The notes: generated by a model not told the origin, from the sequence alone. Positions 47,015 through 56,078 are shown, counted from the first letter of the stretch. The stretch is DNA of 64,000 nt from Microbacterium sp. Se63.02b (GCF_014171575.1 NZ_CP050453.1:3348001-3412000), one strand, 5' to 3'. Translations and numbers: made by a program.

Positions 47015-47132
47015 ATTCGGTGAATTCTGGCGGGCTGACGGGCGCCCGTTCGACCACCTGGTGCAGGATTCTGCGTCCTCGGGTGCGGTGCGCTCCTCAG
47101 CGGCTGATGCTGACCTTGATGGGAGTGTTGAG

Positions 47133-47417
47133 ATGTTCACGATGCCCGATCCCCGATTCGAGCTCAGGAAGATCACCGATACCGAGTGGCTGATCCTCGA
47201 TCACCGCTACGCAGCCGACGACTCACGCCGTACCGTCGCCTGCGTGTATCAGGTCGACGCGGTGGAGGTCGAAGCCGTATGGCTGCGCGACCTCCCGCTC
47301 GCGAGCTCGTACATGTCCGCGGCCGACGTGCTCGAAGACGTGCAGCGGTTCCACTCCGGACGCCGCGCCGAACGCCCGGTCCCCATCCCGCACCTGCCTC
47401 CCCTCGCCACCGCCTGA
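47133..47417 (+). CDS. Small conserved-looking protein of unknown function
   Basis: 94 residues from MFTMPDPRFELRKITDTEWL, with GGGAG before the start. It has short beta strands (WLILDHRY, VACVYQVDAVEVEAVWLRDL) and a C-terminal helix (SAADVLEDVQRFHSGRR). It has no membrane segment or catalytic motif, and I assign no family. It has its own promoter at 46986. The open frame extends upstream into the exporter region, but that part is out of context. Confidence 0.65.
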   Translation: MFTMPDPRFELRKITDTEWLILDHRYAADDSRRTVACVYQVDAVEVEAVWLRDLPLASSYMSAADVLEDVQRFHSGRRAERPVPIPHLPPLATA

Positions 47418-47492
47418 CGACGGGCTTGTCAACCCGCTCGCCTTCCTCGGCTGCACCCCCCACGATCGTGGGATACACGAGAGGAGCGCGAC

Positions 47493-47660
47493 ATGAGCAG
47501 CAACGACCGGAACGACATCAGCACCGAGGGGTCGCCCGGCCCCGAGGAGAACGACAACCTGGGAGCCGAAGACGGCAAGGGCACTCCGCCGACCGTCCCG
47601 CCGACCGATGGGGACGACGCGGACGGCGATGTCCTTGCCGACGACCCCGAAGACGGATGA
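47493..47660 (+). CDS. Very small acidic protein, 55 residues
   Basis: Starts MSSNDRNDISTEGSPGPEEN and is made almost wholly of Asp, Glu, Gly, Pro, Ser and Thr. The ribosome site GAGAGGAG is strong. Such disordered acidic proteins are common in Microbacteriaceae and have no known role. It lies 30 bp before the cyclodeaminase-family gene, and a second protein of the same kind (48417) follows that gene. Confidence 0.6.
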   Translation: MSSNDRNDISTEGSPGPEENDNLGAEDGKGTPPTVPPTDGDDADGDVLADDPEDG

Positions 47661-47690
47661 GATCCGTGGGGCGACGTCGACTCGCGTGAG

Positions 47691-48323
47691 GTGAGCAGCG
47701 GGGGTCAGAGCAGCGAGGTGCCGACCTCACTCCCTGTCGACGATTGGCTGGCGGAGCTCGGCGACTCGACCGGCGCTCCGGGAGGCGGCGCGGCCTCGGG
47801 AATCCTGTTGGGCGTCGCCGCGTCCCTCTTCAGGATGGTCGCGGCGTACACGCCCGACGACCCCCGCGCAGCGGCATCCGCGGGTCGTCTGGTCGAGCTT
47901 CGCGCCGACGCGCTGCGCGCAGCCGAGGCCGACGGTGCGGTCTCCGCGGACTTCGGAGCGGCCCTCGGGCTCGCTCCGGATCACCCGGATCGCGACGTGC
48001 GAGTCCGCGAATCCGCGCTCGGCGCCGCTCACTCCGCAGGGAGAATCGGTCGTGTCGGGGTCGAACTGATCCGCGAGATGAGGCTGCTTCGCGAGATCGG
48101 GAACCCTCATCTGAGTGCTGACCTCGCCGTGGGCGCCGCCGCGCTCGCCTCGGGGATCGCCGGAGCATCGGTCACCCTCCGGGCGAATCTCCGCACGGCC
48201 CGCGCACACCACGCGTCACCGACGGCGTTGAGCGAGATCGGCGCCGAGGCCTCTCGACTGTCGCACGCGCAGCAAGAAGTCGAGCAGTTCAGCGCGGCCC
48301 TCTCCTCGGAGTTCGACGACTGA
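47691..48323 (+). CDS. Cyclodeaminase/cyclohydrolase (FTCD C-terminal domain) family protein
   Basis: 210 residues, all-helical. The start DDWLAELGDSTGAPGGGAAS is the diagnostic family opening (APGGGSAS type), followed by a Gly/Ala-rich helical core (GILLGVAASLFRMVAAYT and ADLAVGAAALASGIAGASVT). In full enzymes this domain deaminates formimino-tetrahydrofolate or hydrolyses methenyl-tetrahydrofolate. Stand-alone copies are frequent in actinobacteria and their substrate is often unclear. The GTG start follows the small acidic gene by 30 bp. Confidence 0.75.
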   Translation: MSSGGQSSEVPTSLPVDDWLAELGDSTGAPGGGAASGILLGVAASLFRMVAAYTPDDPRAAASAGRLVELRADALRAAEADGAVSADFGAALGLAPDHPDRDVRVRESALGAAHSAGRIGRVGVELIREMRLLREIGNPHLSADLAVGAAALASGIAGASVTLRANLRTARAHHASPTALSEIGAEASRLSHAQQEVEQFSAALSSEFDD

Positions 48324-48416
48324 TTGTGGGCCCGGTCGCGCGTCCTGTCAACGGGAAGGCGCAGGACCGGCTCTGGAGGAACACTGGTCGCCCACCCACC
48401 GCGAGAGGAAGCCCCT

Positions 48417-48545
48417 ATGTCCGACCCGCAGAACGACACGAACGACGAACCGGCCGTCGAGGCAGAAGGCATCGATCCGGATATGCCGTCGACCGACGAC
48501 GCAGACGAAGAGGACGACGATATCGACCTCGCCGAGCTTCCGTAG
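48417..48545 (+). CDS. Very small acidic protein, 42 residues
   Basis: Starts MSDPQNDTNDEPAVEAEGID and ends DDIDLAELP; about 45 percent Asp plus Glu. The GAGAGG ribosome site lies eight bases before the ATG. Its composition matches the small gene at 47493, but it shows no sequence repeat with it. Function unknown. Confidence 0.55.
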   Translation: MSDPQNDTNDEPAVEAEGIDPDMPSTDDADEEDDDIDLAELP

Positions 48546-48677
48546 CGAAGACCGCCCCGGCACTGTGCCCCGGACTCTCGGAAAAAGTTCTGACCCCTCG
48601 CGTCACCTTTCCGACCCCTCCGACTCCTTCTTCATGTATCGACCCATGGTCGTCCGAATCGAAGGGGAGTTGGATAG

Positions 48678-48791
48678 ATGGAAAAGACAGAGGCGCGAGT
48701 GCCGGGGAATGGTCTGTCGCGCAGGACGGTCCAGAACATCTGGGTCGGACCGTTCACCTTCACGGCCGTGAACCCCGCGTGCCAGGCATGA
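48678..48791 (+). CDS. Possible 37-residue peptide before the adhesin gene
   Basis: A short frame starting MEKTEARVPGNGLSRRTVQN and ending FTAVNPACQA. The ribosome site GGGGAG is good and the spacing normal, and it ends 19 bp before the adhesin ATG, so the two may be coupled. It has no signal peptide and a single Cys near the end. It could be a leader peptide that controls the adhesin. Codon use is not decisive at this length. Confidence 0.45.
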   Translation: MEKTEARVPGNGLSRRTVQNIWVGPFTFTAVNPACQA

Positions 48792-48810
48792 CCGGCACGG
48801 GAGACGAGCG

Positions 48811-50327
48811 ATGAGGAGCACGAAGAGCGCGATGCGCGCGGGGCGGTGGGTCGCGGGCGCACTGCTCGCACTCGGGGCCGTCGTCGCCCCCGTCGGACTC
48901 GGCGCGGCCACGGCGGCGGAGGTCGAACCCGGGGATGCGGTCTACATCGGCAGCAAGCAGGGGTACGGCGGTACCGGGGTGTTCCCGATCTGGTCTGACG
49001 GCGTCCAGACCGGCGACCCCGACTACTGGGCGTACTGCATCGAGCACGACGTCTCGGCACGGACGGGACTCGTGGGAACCGCCGGCGACATCGACAGCTA
49101 CCTGGGCAGCAACCACTTCACCGACCCTGCTGTGGCAGGGAAGGTGCTGTGGGTGCTGGCGAACAGCTATCCCGCGGTGAGCCTGGAGGAGTTCGGGGCG
49201 GCTGCCGGCGTGCCGGCGATCACGCGGAACGATGCCATCGAGGCCACCCAGTACGCCCTCTGGCGGTACACCGACCTGACCTTCGATGCCGCATGGGCGT
49301 GGGAGACCCCCGACTCGGAGGCCGCCTACTGGTACCTCGTGAACGGCGCGAACGCGAGCCCAGGGCTCTCCCCGAGGACTTCGAGGTCACCGCCGCCGTG
49401 ACGGCGCCGACCGTGGCGCAGACGGCCGGGACGCTGGTGGGGCCGTTCGTGGTGAACACCAACCAGACGTCGGTCGCCGTCACGGTCGACCCTGCGGTGT
49501 CGGTCACCGACGGCAACGGGACAGCACTCGACCTGAGCGCCGTCGCCGATGGTCAGGAGCTCTACCTCGACCTTCGCGGCGGCACGGCGGCAGGAAGCGC
49601 CACGGTGCAGGTCGCGGCACAGGGGTCGAGCAGCACCGGCACGGTGATCTCGGTGCCGAACACCCCGGGTGGGACGCCGACCGCGGCCGACCACGCGCAG
49701 TCGATCATCCTCGTCGCACCCGACACGACGAAGACGACCGCGGAAGCCACCGTGCAGTGGACCGCTCAGCCGGGCGCCGCCCAGCCCGCCATCGGCACCT
49801 CGCTGGTCGACGCCGCCGACGGCGACCGGGTGCTGGACTGGAACGGCGGAACGGTGATCGACACCGTGGCCTATCAGGACCTGGTGCCGGGGACCACGTA
49901 CACGCTCTGGGGAGAGCTGATGCGCAAGTCCGACGGCCAGCCCACCGGCATCACCGGATCGACGACGTTCACGCCCACCACGCCGGAGGGCTCGGTGGAT
50001 GTGAACTTCATCGTGCCGGAAGGGTTCGACGGAGAGGTGCTCGTCGCGTTCGAGGCGCTCTTCGAAGGCGCGGAGGCCTCCGGCGAACCGCTCGCGGTGC
50101 ACCAGGACATCGACGACGCGGCGCAGACCGTCACGGTGGAGGCGGCACCGGTCGTCGTCTCCCCGACCCCGACGCCCGCAGCCCCGACGACACCGACGAC
50201 CGGAGGCGCGGGGAATCTCGCCGCCACCGGCGGCACGGTTCCGATCGCGGCCACCGCTGCCGCCGTGCTCGCCCTCCTCGCCGGTGCGATGCTGACACGG
50301 GTTCGCCGGCGCGGAGCCGGCGTCTGA
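48811..50327 (+). CDS. Cell-wall thioester adhesin with VaFE-type domain and sorting-like tail (frame broken near 49363-49365)
   Basis: About 505 residues after adding a G at GGG 49363-49365 (NASPGALPEDFEVTA). Signal peptide, residues 1-36 (ending AATAA). The thioester domain follows, with Cys76 in WAYCIEHD and Gln147 in TQYALWRYTD. In such adhesins these two side chains form an internal thioester that binds host or surface amines. Then come Ig-like domains and a VaFE-type domain (VLVAFEALFEGAEASGEPL with HQDIDD) that makes isopeptide bonds. The tail has a Pro/Thr wall-spanning region and LAATGG, a hydrophobic helix and RRR, a sortase-like anchor with a non-canonical motif. A hairpin terminator follows. 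Confidence 0.83.
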
Positions 50328-50342
50328 CGTCGGCCGCGCTGC

Positions 50343-50384
50343 GAGGGCAGAGGCGGGGAGATCCGTCTCCTCGCCTCTGCCCTC
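50343..50384 (+). terminator. Strong hairpin terminator of the adhesin gene
   Basis: 19-bp stem with one mismatch (GAGGGCAGAGGCGGGGAGA and its complement) and a 4-nt TCCG loop, starting 16 bases after the adhesin stop. Confidence 0.8.
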
Positions 50385-50510
50385 ACCCCGTTCCGCTCGG
50401 GGCGAGTCGGCTGTGCCGCTCATCTCCGAGCCTGGGACGACCCCTTTCGGGGGTCTCGTATGACCTCCGCATCACTTCCGCTTCGGCGGGCACTTCCGAA
50501 GGGAGCTCAC

Positions 50511-51214
50511 GTGCACGGTGACGGGAGCGCGGCGCGGCGCGTGCGCCGGGCTGCGGTCGTGGACGAGTCCGTGCTCCAGCGCACGCGCGTGGGGCAGCTG
50601 TTGGCTCAGGACCTGCGGTTGGAGGTGGTCCACGCCACCGCGACGCTGAGTCAGTTCCTCGCCTGGATCGAGCGCACCGACCGCACCCGCTGGCCGCACC
50701 TGCTGGTGATCGCGCTCGACCTCCATTCCGGATCCTCGCGCGATCTGAACGTCATCGCGGCGCTCCGAACCGCCGGCATCCGCGTGCTCGCTCTGCTGTC
50801 GTCGCGTAGCCGTGCCCTCACGAATCAGCTGGTCATGTCGGGCATCGACGCGGTGGTGGCGACCTCCGACGAGGAGGACGCGTTCCTCGCGGCCGCGCAG
50901 ACGGTGTTGAGCGGTGGGTCGACGATCAGCGCCGGCGCACGCCCACCGGCGCCCGGATCCGAGGGCACTCCCCGTTGAGCAGGCAGGAGGAGCGCGTGCT
51001 CGCGCTGTACGCATCGGGTCTGACGATCGCCGAGGTCGCGGAGCGGATCGGCGTGCGGCACGACACCGCGCGCAAGTATCTGCAACGCGTCCGCGACAAG
51101 CTCTCGATGCCGGGGCGCCCTGCGCGCTCGAAGCTCGATCTCGCTCGGATCGCGTGGGCGGAGGGGTACGTGCTGACTGTCTCCGCACCTCCGGAGGCGT
51201 CGGGTCCACCCTAA
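50511..51214 (+). CDS. LuxR-type regulator with degenerate receiver domain (frame broken near 50970-50973)
   Basis: About 234 residues after adding a C at CCCC 50970-50973, which gives GTPPLSRQEERVLALYASGL, the normal start of a LuxR helix-turn-helix. The N-terminal half looks like a receiver (AAVVDESVLQRTRVGQLLAQ, then LLVIALDLHSGSSRDLNVIA, VLALLSS, GIDAVVATSDEE), but the usual acidic pair and the Lys are not obvious, so it may not be phosphorylated normally. The HTH has GLTIAEVAERIGVRHDTARK. GTG start with AGGGAG five bases before. It lies between the adhesin and the ECF sigma gene. Confidence 0.75.
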
Positions 51215-51310
51215 TATTGAAGGCACATTCAAATCTGATCGATCGCGGGAATCACACTGCGGTCGACTGCTCGTCGGAGATGAGCGGGCGTTCTTCTGGA
51301 AAGGGAAGGC

Positions 51311-53113
51311 GTGGAAGATTCTCGTGGGGACGCCGAGCTCCTTCGTGCACTCCGAGAAGGCGATCAGGCCGCGTACGCAGCCCTGTGGGAACGCCATGTC
51401 GGCGCCGCGCTGCGGTACGCGCATCGACTGCTCCCGTCCCACCCCGAAGACCTCGTCTCCGAGGCCTTCGTCGCCGTCTACCAGCAGGTGACGACGACGA
51501 GCGCAGGACCGCAGTTCGCGTTCCGCTCGTATCTGAAGGCCGTCATCCGCAACACGGCGATCCGGTGGCGGAAGGAAGCCGAGCACATCGACGACACCGT
51601 CGAGGCGGATCAGGTCGACTTCCGGGACGCGCTCCGCATCGTCGAACGCAGATCGAACGCGCATCAGCTCCTCGGAGCGTTCCAGGCGCTCCCCGAACGG
51701 TGGCAGCGGATCCTGTGGCTGACCGAGGTCGCCGAGATGCCCCGCCCGGAGATCGCGGTCGAACTCGGCATCAAGCCGAACGCCGTCTCCGCCCTGCAGC
51801 GCCGAGCCCGCACAGGACTCAAGGTGCACTGGCTCACGGCGCAGGTTCCGGCGGGGCTGCGCGACGACGAGGCGCATGCCGCGCGCCTCTTCCCGCGCCA
51901 TCTCGCGGAGCCGCAGGACGCGACCGTGGCGCAAGAGGTCGCCGACCATGTGTCGTCGTGCGACTCGTGCGGCGAGCTGCTCCTCACTCTGCGCAGCGAC
52001 GCCCGACGTCTGCACGGGGTCACCCTGTCGGCGGTCGGCTTCGGCGCCCTGGGTGTCGTGGTGCCGTCGGCCGGCGCCTTCGCTCCCGGCACGGCCGCGG
52101 CCGCCGTCGCGATCCTCGCCACGGGCGCCGGGGTCGGCGTCACGACTCTTCTCGCCGGCGGGGTGGGCGTGCTCACCGCCGGCACGCTCCTGCTCAGCAC
52201 CCTGCTGTTCCCCGGTGGTGCGCCGATCGCCGCCGCGCCCGCCGTCGCGGAGACCGACACCACGTCCGCCGTCGAAGCGCCCGCTCGTCCCGGCGCGGGT
52301 GCCCCGGCCGGCACGGATGCGACGCCGGCGCCAGTCCCGGCCACACTCCCGCCGACTTCGCGCACCGGCCGCTGGAACGACGATCCGACGATCGACTCCG
52401 TCGACCTCGTGAACGACCCCGACGCCCCCGTGCCCCTCAGCCCCACACGCCCGGGGACCGCGCCGGGGACGACCCCTGGCCCGGGAGAGAGTCCCGGTTC
52501 GACGCTGAGCCCCGGAGTCTCGACGCCCGCCACGCAGTCCGGATACCTGGCGCCGGTCCTGACCGGGGTGGCCACGCCCGGCTCCGCCGTCGGGGTCGAC
52601 GTCGACGGCGCCCGCTACACGCCGGAGGTCGCACCCGACGGGGCCTGGTCCTTCGACCCGCGCGCCCTCGAACTCGCTGCCGGCACGTACGACTACCAGG
52701 CGTGGGCCTTCGATGATGCAGGGCAATCTCCTGCGACGGCGGGGAGCTTCACGATCCTCCCCATCGTGATCGAGGGTTTCGAAGACATCGTCGGCACCGA
52801 AGACATGCAGATCGCGGAGGCGAGCACCACCGGCCTGGTGATCGCCGCCACCGGCCCCGCGAACGGCTCGATCTACATCACCACGATGCAGGGGCACACG
52901 GCGATCTTCCCGCTCGACGACACCGGTCACGCCGTGAAGCGACTGCGGATGCACTCCCGCGGCTGGTACTGGTTCACCTTCCGCGCACTCGATGCGGACG
53001 GGTTCTGGGGACCAGCGGAGGAGCGTCCGCTCGACGTCTACGACCCCGACATCATCTTCGACCCGTGGGGACCGGGACCGGAGGAGATGACCTTCGAGGT
53101 CGTCGACCCCTGA
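51311..53113 (+). CDS. ECF sigma factor fused to zinc-finger anti-sigma-like, membrane and extracellular parts
   Basis: 600 residues in one frame. Residues 8-95 are sigma region 2 (HPEDLVSEAFVAVYQQV, FRSYLKAVIRNTAIRW). Residues 118-175 are region 4 (LPERWQRILWLTEVAEMPRP, GIKPNAVSALQRRARTGL). His213-x3-Cys217-x2-Cys220 (DHVSSCDSCGELL) is the zinc signature of anti-sigma factors. Residues 236-300 are hydrophobic (GVTLSAVGFGALGVVVPSAG, AVAILATGAGVGVTTLLAGG), giving two or three membrane passes. A Pro/Thr linker, then an Ig-like domain (about 415-480) and an all-beta end (to 600) lie outside. The sensor, anti-sigma and sigma factor are thus one polypeptide. Release probably needs proteolysis. GTG start with AAGGGAAGG upstream. 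Confidence 0.85.
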   Translation: MEDSRGDAELLRALREGDQAAYAALWERHVGAALRYAHRLLPSHPEDLVSEAFVAVYQQVTTTSAGPQFAFRSYLKAVIRNTAIRWRKEAEHIDDTVEADQVDFRDALRIVERRSNAHQLLGAFQALPERWQRILWLTEVAEMPRPEIAVELGIKPNAVSALQRRARTGLKVHWLTAQVPAGLRDDEAHAARLFPRHLAEPQDATVAQEVADHVSSCDSCGELLLTLRSDARRLHGVTLSAVGFGALGVVVPSAGAFAPGTAAAAVAILATGAGVGVTTLLAGGVGVLTAGTLLLSTLLFPGGAPIAAAPAVAETDTTSAVEAPARPGAGAPAGTDATPAPVPATLPPTSRTGRWNDDPTIDSVDLVNDPDAPVPLSPTRPGTAPGTTPGPGESPGSTLSPGVSTPATQSGYLAPVLTGVATPGSAVGVDVDGARYTPEVAPDGAWSFDPRALELAAGTYDYQAWAFDDAGQSPATAGSFTILPIVIEGFEDIVGTEDMQIAEASTTGLVIAATGPANGSIYITTMQGHTAIFPLDDTGHAVKRLRMHSRGWYWFTFRALDADGFWGPAEERPLDVYDPDIIFDPWGPGPEEMTFEVVDP

Positions 53114-53231
53114 GTCGGCCCGTACCGGAAGGCTCGCTGCGCAGACCGGATGTGCACAGTGCGGCGGCAGGCCCGCCCGGATCAGCGTTCTGCACATTCA
53201 CCCGCCTCGCGGGAGGCCGCAGAATGAATCC

Positions 53232-54316
53232 ATGCCTCCTCTCGACATGCGCGCCGTCGTCTATGACCGCACCGGCGAGCGCCCGGTGATCACCCGCATC
53301 CCGACGCCCGAGTGCCCGCCCGATGGAGCCCTCGTGCGGGTGGAGGCGACGGGGTGTGCCGGTCGGACTGGCACGCGTGGCGGGGACACGATCCCGTCGC
53401 GCTCCCGCACGTGCCAGGGCACGAGTACGCCGGCGTGGTCGCCGAGGTCGGAGCCGAAGTGCGGGGCTTCGCGCCGGGCGATCGCGTGACAGCTCCCTTC
53501 GTCAACGGGTGCGGGCGATGCGAATGGTGCCGTTCCGGGCAGGCGCAGGTGTGCCCGGACCAGACCCAGCCGGGTTTCACCCACCAGGGCTCTTTCGCCG
53601 AGTACGTCGTGGTCCGCGCGGCGGACACGAACCTCGTCGCGATCCCCGCCAGCGTCGACGCCGTCGCCGCGGCGTCGCTGGGGTGCCGTTTCGCCACCGC
53701 CTATCGGGCCGTCACCGCGCACGGTCAGGTCAGCGAGGGCACCGAGGTCGCGGTGTTCGGGTGCGGCGGAGTCGGCCTGTCGGCGGTCATGATCGCCACG
53801 GCTCTCGGCGCGACCGTGACGGCCGTCGACGTCTCTCCGGCCGCACTGGAACGCGCCCGCGCGCTCGGTGCCGCCCACACGGTGGATGCGAGGGACGCCG
53901 ACACGGAGGAGGCGGTCGGTCGCGCGACGGGCGGTGGCGCGCACGTCACGATCGATGCGATCGGATCCGCGACCACGGCGCAGACGGCAATCCGCAGTCT
54001 GCGGCGCCGCGGCACGCACGTGCAGGTGGGCCTCATGTTCGGCGACGACGAGGCAGCGGCTCTGCCGTGGGGCCGCGTGATCGCCTGGGAACTGAAGATC
54101 ATCGGTTCGCACGGCATGCCCGGCGCGGACTATCCCGCGCTGCTCGATCTGGTCAGCGACGGACGGCTGCGACCGGACCTGCTCCTCGGCTCGGTCGTCG
54201 ACCTGGAGGGCGCCATCGACGCCCTGGTCGCGATGGACGACCCGCAGTCGAACACGGGGATCGTCGTCGCCCGCGTCGATGCGGGCACGGCGATGTCAGC
54301 GAAGGAGCGCGCATGA
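53232..54316 (+). CDS. Zinc-dependent alcohol/polyol dehydrogenase (frame broken near 53351-53354)
   Basis: About 361 residues after adding a G at GGGG 53351-53354, giving [20 protein letters not shown] with the catalytic Cys. The next motifs are PHVPGHEYAGVVAEVG (His, Glu), the structural-zinc loop FVNGCGRCEWCRSGQAQVCP (four Cys) and the Rossmann VAVFGCGGVGLSAVMIATAL. The normal length is about 345. Start ATG at 53232 or 53247. The stop overlaps the SDR start (ATGA). First gene of the catabolic cluster, probably oxidising a polyol or sugar alcohol. Confidence 0.82.
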
Positions 54317-55050
54317 ACGGCGCGGATCCTCTCCCCGCCTGCAGGACCGCGTCGTCGTCCTGATCGGCGGCGGCTCCGGCATCGGGTTCGAGGTCGCCCG
54401 CCGCGTGATCGCGCTCGGCGGCTCCGTGGTCCTCGGCGGGCGGACGCCGTCTCGCCTGGAAGCGGCATCCGCGCGTCTGGGCGAGGGGGGCACGGTGGCA
54501 GACGGTGGACACGTCGGATTCCGCATCGGTCGAGGCCTTCTTCGCGTCGATCCCCGTGGTCGACGGCATCTTCACGACAGCCGCCGAGTACGTCGTCGGA
54601 CCGATGCGGGACCTCGATCCGACCGACGCGGCCTCGCCCTTCGAATCGAAGTTCTGGGGCCAGTACCGCGTCGTCCGCGCTGCGCTGGATCGACTTTCGT
54701 CCGACGCGTCGATCGTGCTGATGTCGGGAGCCGCCAGCGTGCGACCACCGGCCGCCGCCCCCGCCTACGTCGCCGCCAATGCCGCGATCGAAGGCCTCGC
54801 GCGCGGCCTCGCGGTGGAACTCGCCCCGATCAGAGTGAACGCCGTGTCGCCCGGGACCATCGACGGCAACCTGTGGGCGAATCGCGACGAAGCCGTCAGA
54901 GCGGCCTCATTCGCACAGTTCAGCGCCGACACGGTGCTGGGCCGACCCGGGCGGGAAGGCGAGGTCGCGGATGCCGTGATCCACCTGCTCACGAACGGCT
55001 ACACCACCGGTTCCACCCTCTACGTCGACGGCGGATACTCCCTGCGCTGA
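54313..55050 (+). CDS. Short-chain dehydrogenase/reductase (two frame breaks of opposite sign)
   Basis: About 245 residues. An added C at CCCC 54333-54336 opens the frame as LQDRVVVLIGGGSGIGFEVA (NAD motif GxxxGxG). A surplus G at GGGGGG 54485-54490 must be dropped to give EGARWQTVDTSDSASVEAFF. The rest is in frame: VLMSGAASVRPPAAAPAYVA with the catalytic Ser and Tyr, AANAAIEGLARGLAVELAPI and the final YVDGGYSLR. The usual YxxxK reads YVAAN here, so the Lys is replaced. This is a notable departure that could mean altered or lost activity. Overlaps the dehydrogenase gene by 4 bp. Confidence 0.78.
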
Positions 55051-55066
55051 TCCGACCTCGTCGGCG

Positions 55067-56032
55067 TCACCTCGGCCAGAACTCGGTCTCCGACTCGGCG
55101 CTGGCTGCGAGACGGAGCAGCCGCTCCTGGATCTTGATGACATCTGCGGGCGAGACGAAGCGGAGCAGTGCGTTGACCCCCGCGTCCAGTTCGCGGGTCA
55201 CGAGCACCGCCCTGGTCACATCGCGAACGGCCTCGAGGGTGCTGTCTCGCAGCGGCCTCACGTTCAGGCCCGCGAGCTCCGGCGAGATCACGGTCGGCAT
55301 CGCGTGCCAGATCGCGGCGTCCACTCGCCCCCGGAGGACTGCGGCCGGGGCCGACACGAACCGCCAGTCGACGAATTCGACGTCGCGGTCGGCGAACTCG
55401 GTCTCGGTGAGCAGCTGATGGTCGTGCGACGCCCGGTCGATGCCGACGCGCAGCCGGCGCCCCCTGACGGGCTTCGGGCCCTCGACGACGACGAGCGATC
55501 CAGGTGAGTAGAACGTCGACTCGCCGAGGTCGAGCGATCGGAGACCGGGGAAGTCGTCCCGGTGGCGTTCGAACGCACCGGCCGACGTCACGACGGCATC
55601 GGCGCTTTCGAGGTGGAGTCGCTCCAGCCGGCGACGAGCACCGGCGAGCGCACTGACGACGACCGGAACACCCTGTCGCGCGAGGGGTTCCTGCAGTGCT
55701 TCCAGAATCCCGTGCTGCTCCACCGGACCCGGAGGCGGCATGATCAGGGAGAAGTTGCCGAGCTGCGCCTCGCGCCACAGCTGCCCGACGTTGCGCGAGA
55801 CGACGAGCGTGCCCTGGTGTCCGTGCGACGACAACGTGACCGCCCCGCTGTCCTGCAGGCTGCGCAACGCCTTGACCACGGTTCCGGCCCCGGCACGCGA
55901 CGTGTGTTGAAGATCCTGCACCGTGGGGATGCGCTGACCGACCTCGCGTGTCAGCAGGACCCGCGCGAGGACGGCTCGGACGTCGGCTTTCGATGTCGAG
56001 GAGGCGGGCGGCATCCCCCATTCTGACGCCAC
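55067..56032 (-). CDS. YhfZ-like regulator (winged helix plus periplasmic-binding-like domain)
   Basis: 321 residues. The N-terminal winged helix has RIPTVQDLQHTSRAGAGTVV and KALRSLQDSGAVTLSSHGHQ. The rest is a two-lobe binding domain of the YhfZ type (GNFSLIMPPPGPVEQHGILE, GRRLRVGIDRASHDHQLLTE, GRVDAAIWHAMPTV). This family is poorly studied and differs from LacI and FadR types. It sits among the polyol genes and is convergent with the SDR gene, so it may sense a sugar-phosphate of this pathway. Start GTG at 56032 or ATG at 56014. Confidence 0.7.
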   Translation of the reverse strand: MASEWGMPPASSTSKADVRAVLARVLLTREVGQRIPTVQDLQHTSRAGAGTVVKALRSLQDSGAVTLSSHGHQGTLVVSRNVGQLWREAQLGNFSLIMPPPGPVEQHGILEALQEPLARQGVPVVVSALAGARRRLERLHLESADAVVTSAGAFERHRDDFPGLRSLDLGESTFYSPGSLVVVEGPKPVRGRRLRVGIDRASHDHQLLTETEFADRDVEFVDWRFVSAPAAVLRGRVDAAIWHAMPTVISPELAGLNVRPLRDSTLEAVRDVTRAVLVTRELDAGVNALLRFVSPADVIKIQERLLRLAASAESETEFWPR

Positions 56033-56078
56033 TGCGTGGCCGTCGCCATCCGAACGGCCGTCGCGTCCTGCCGCACGG

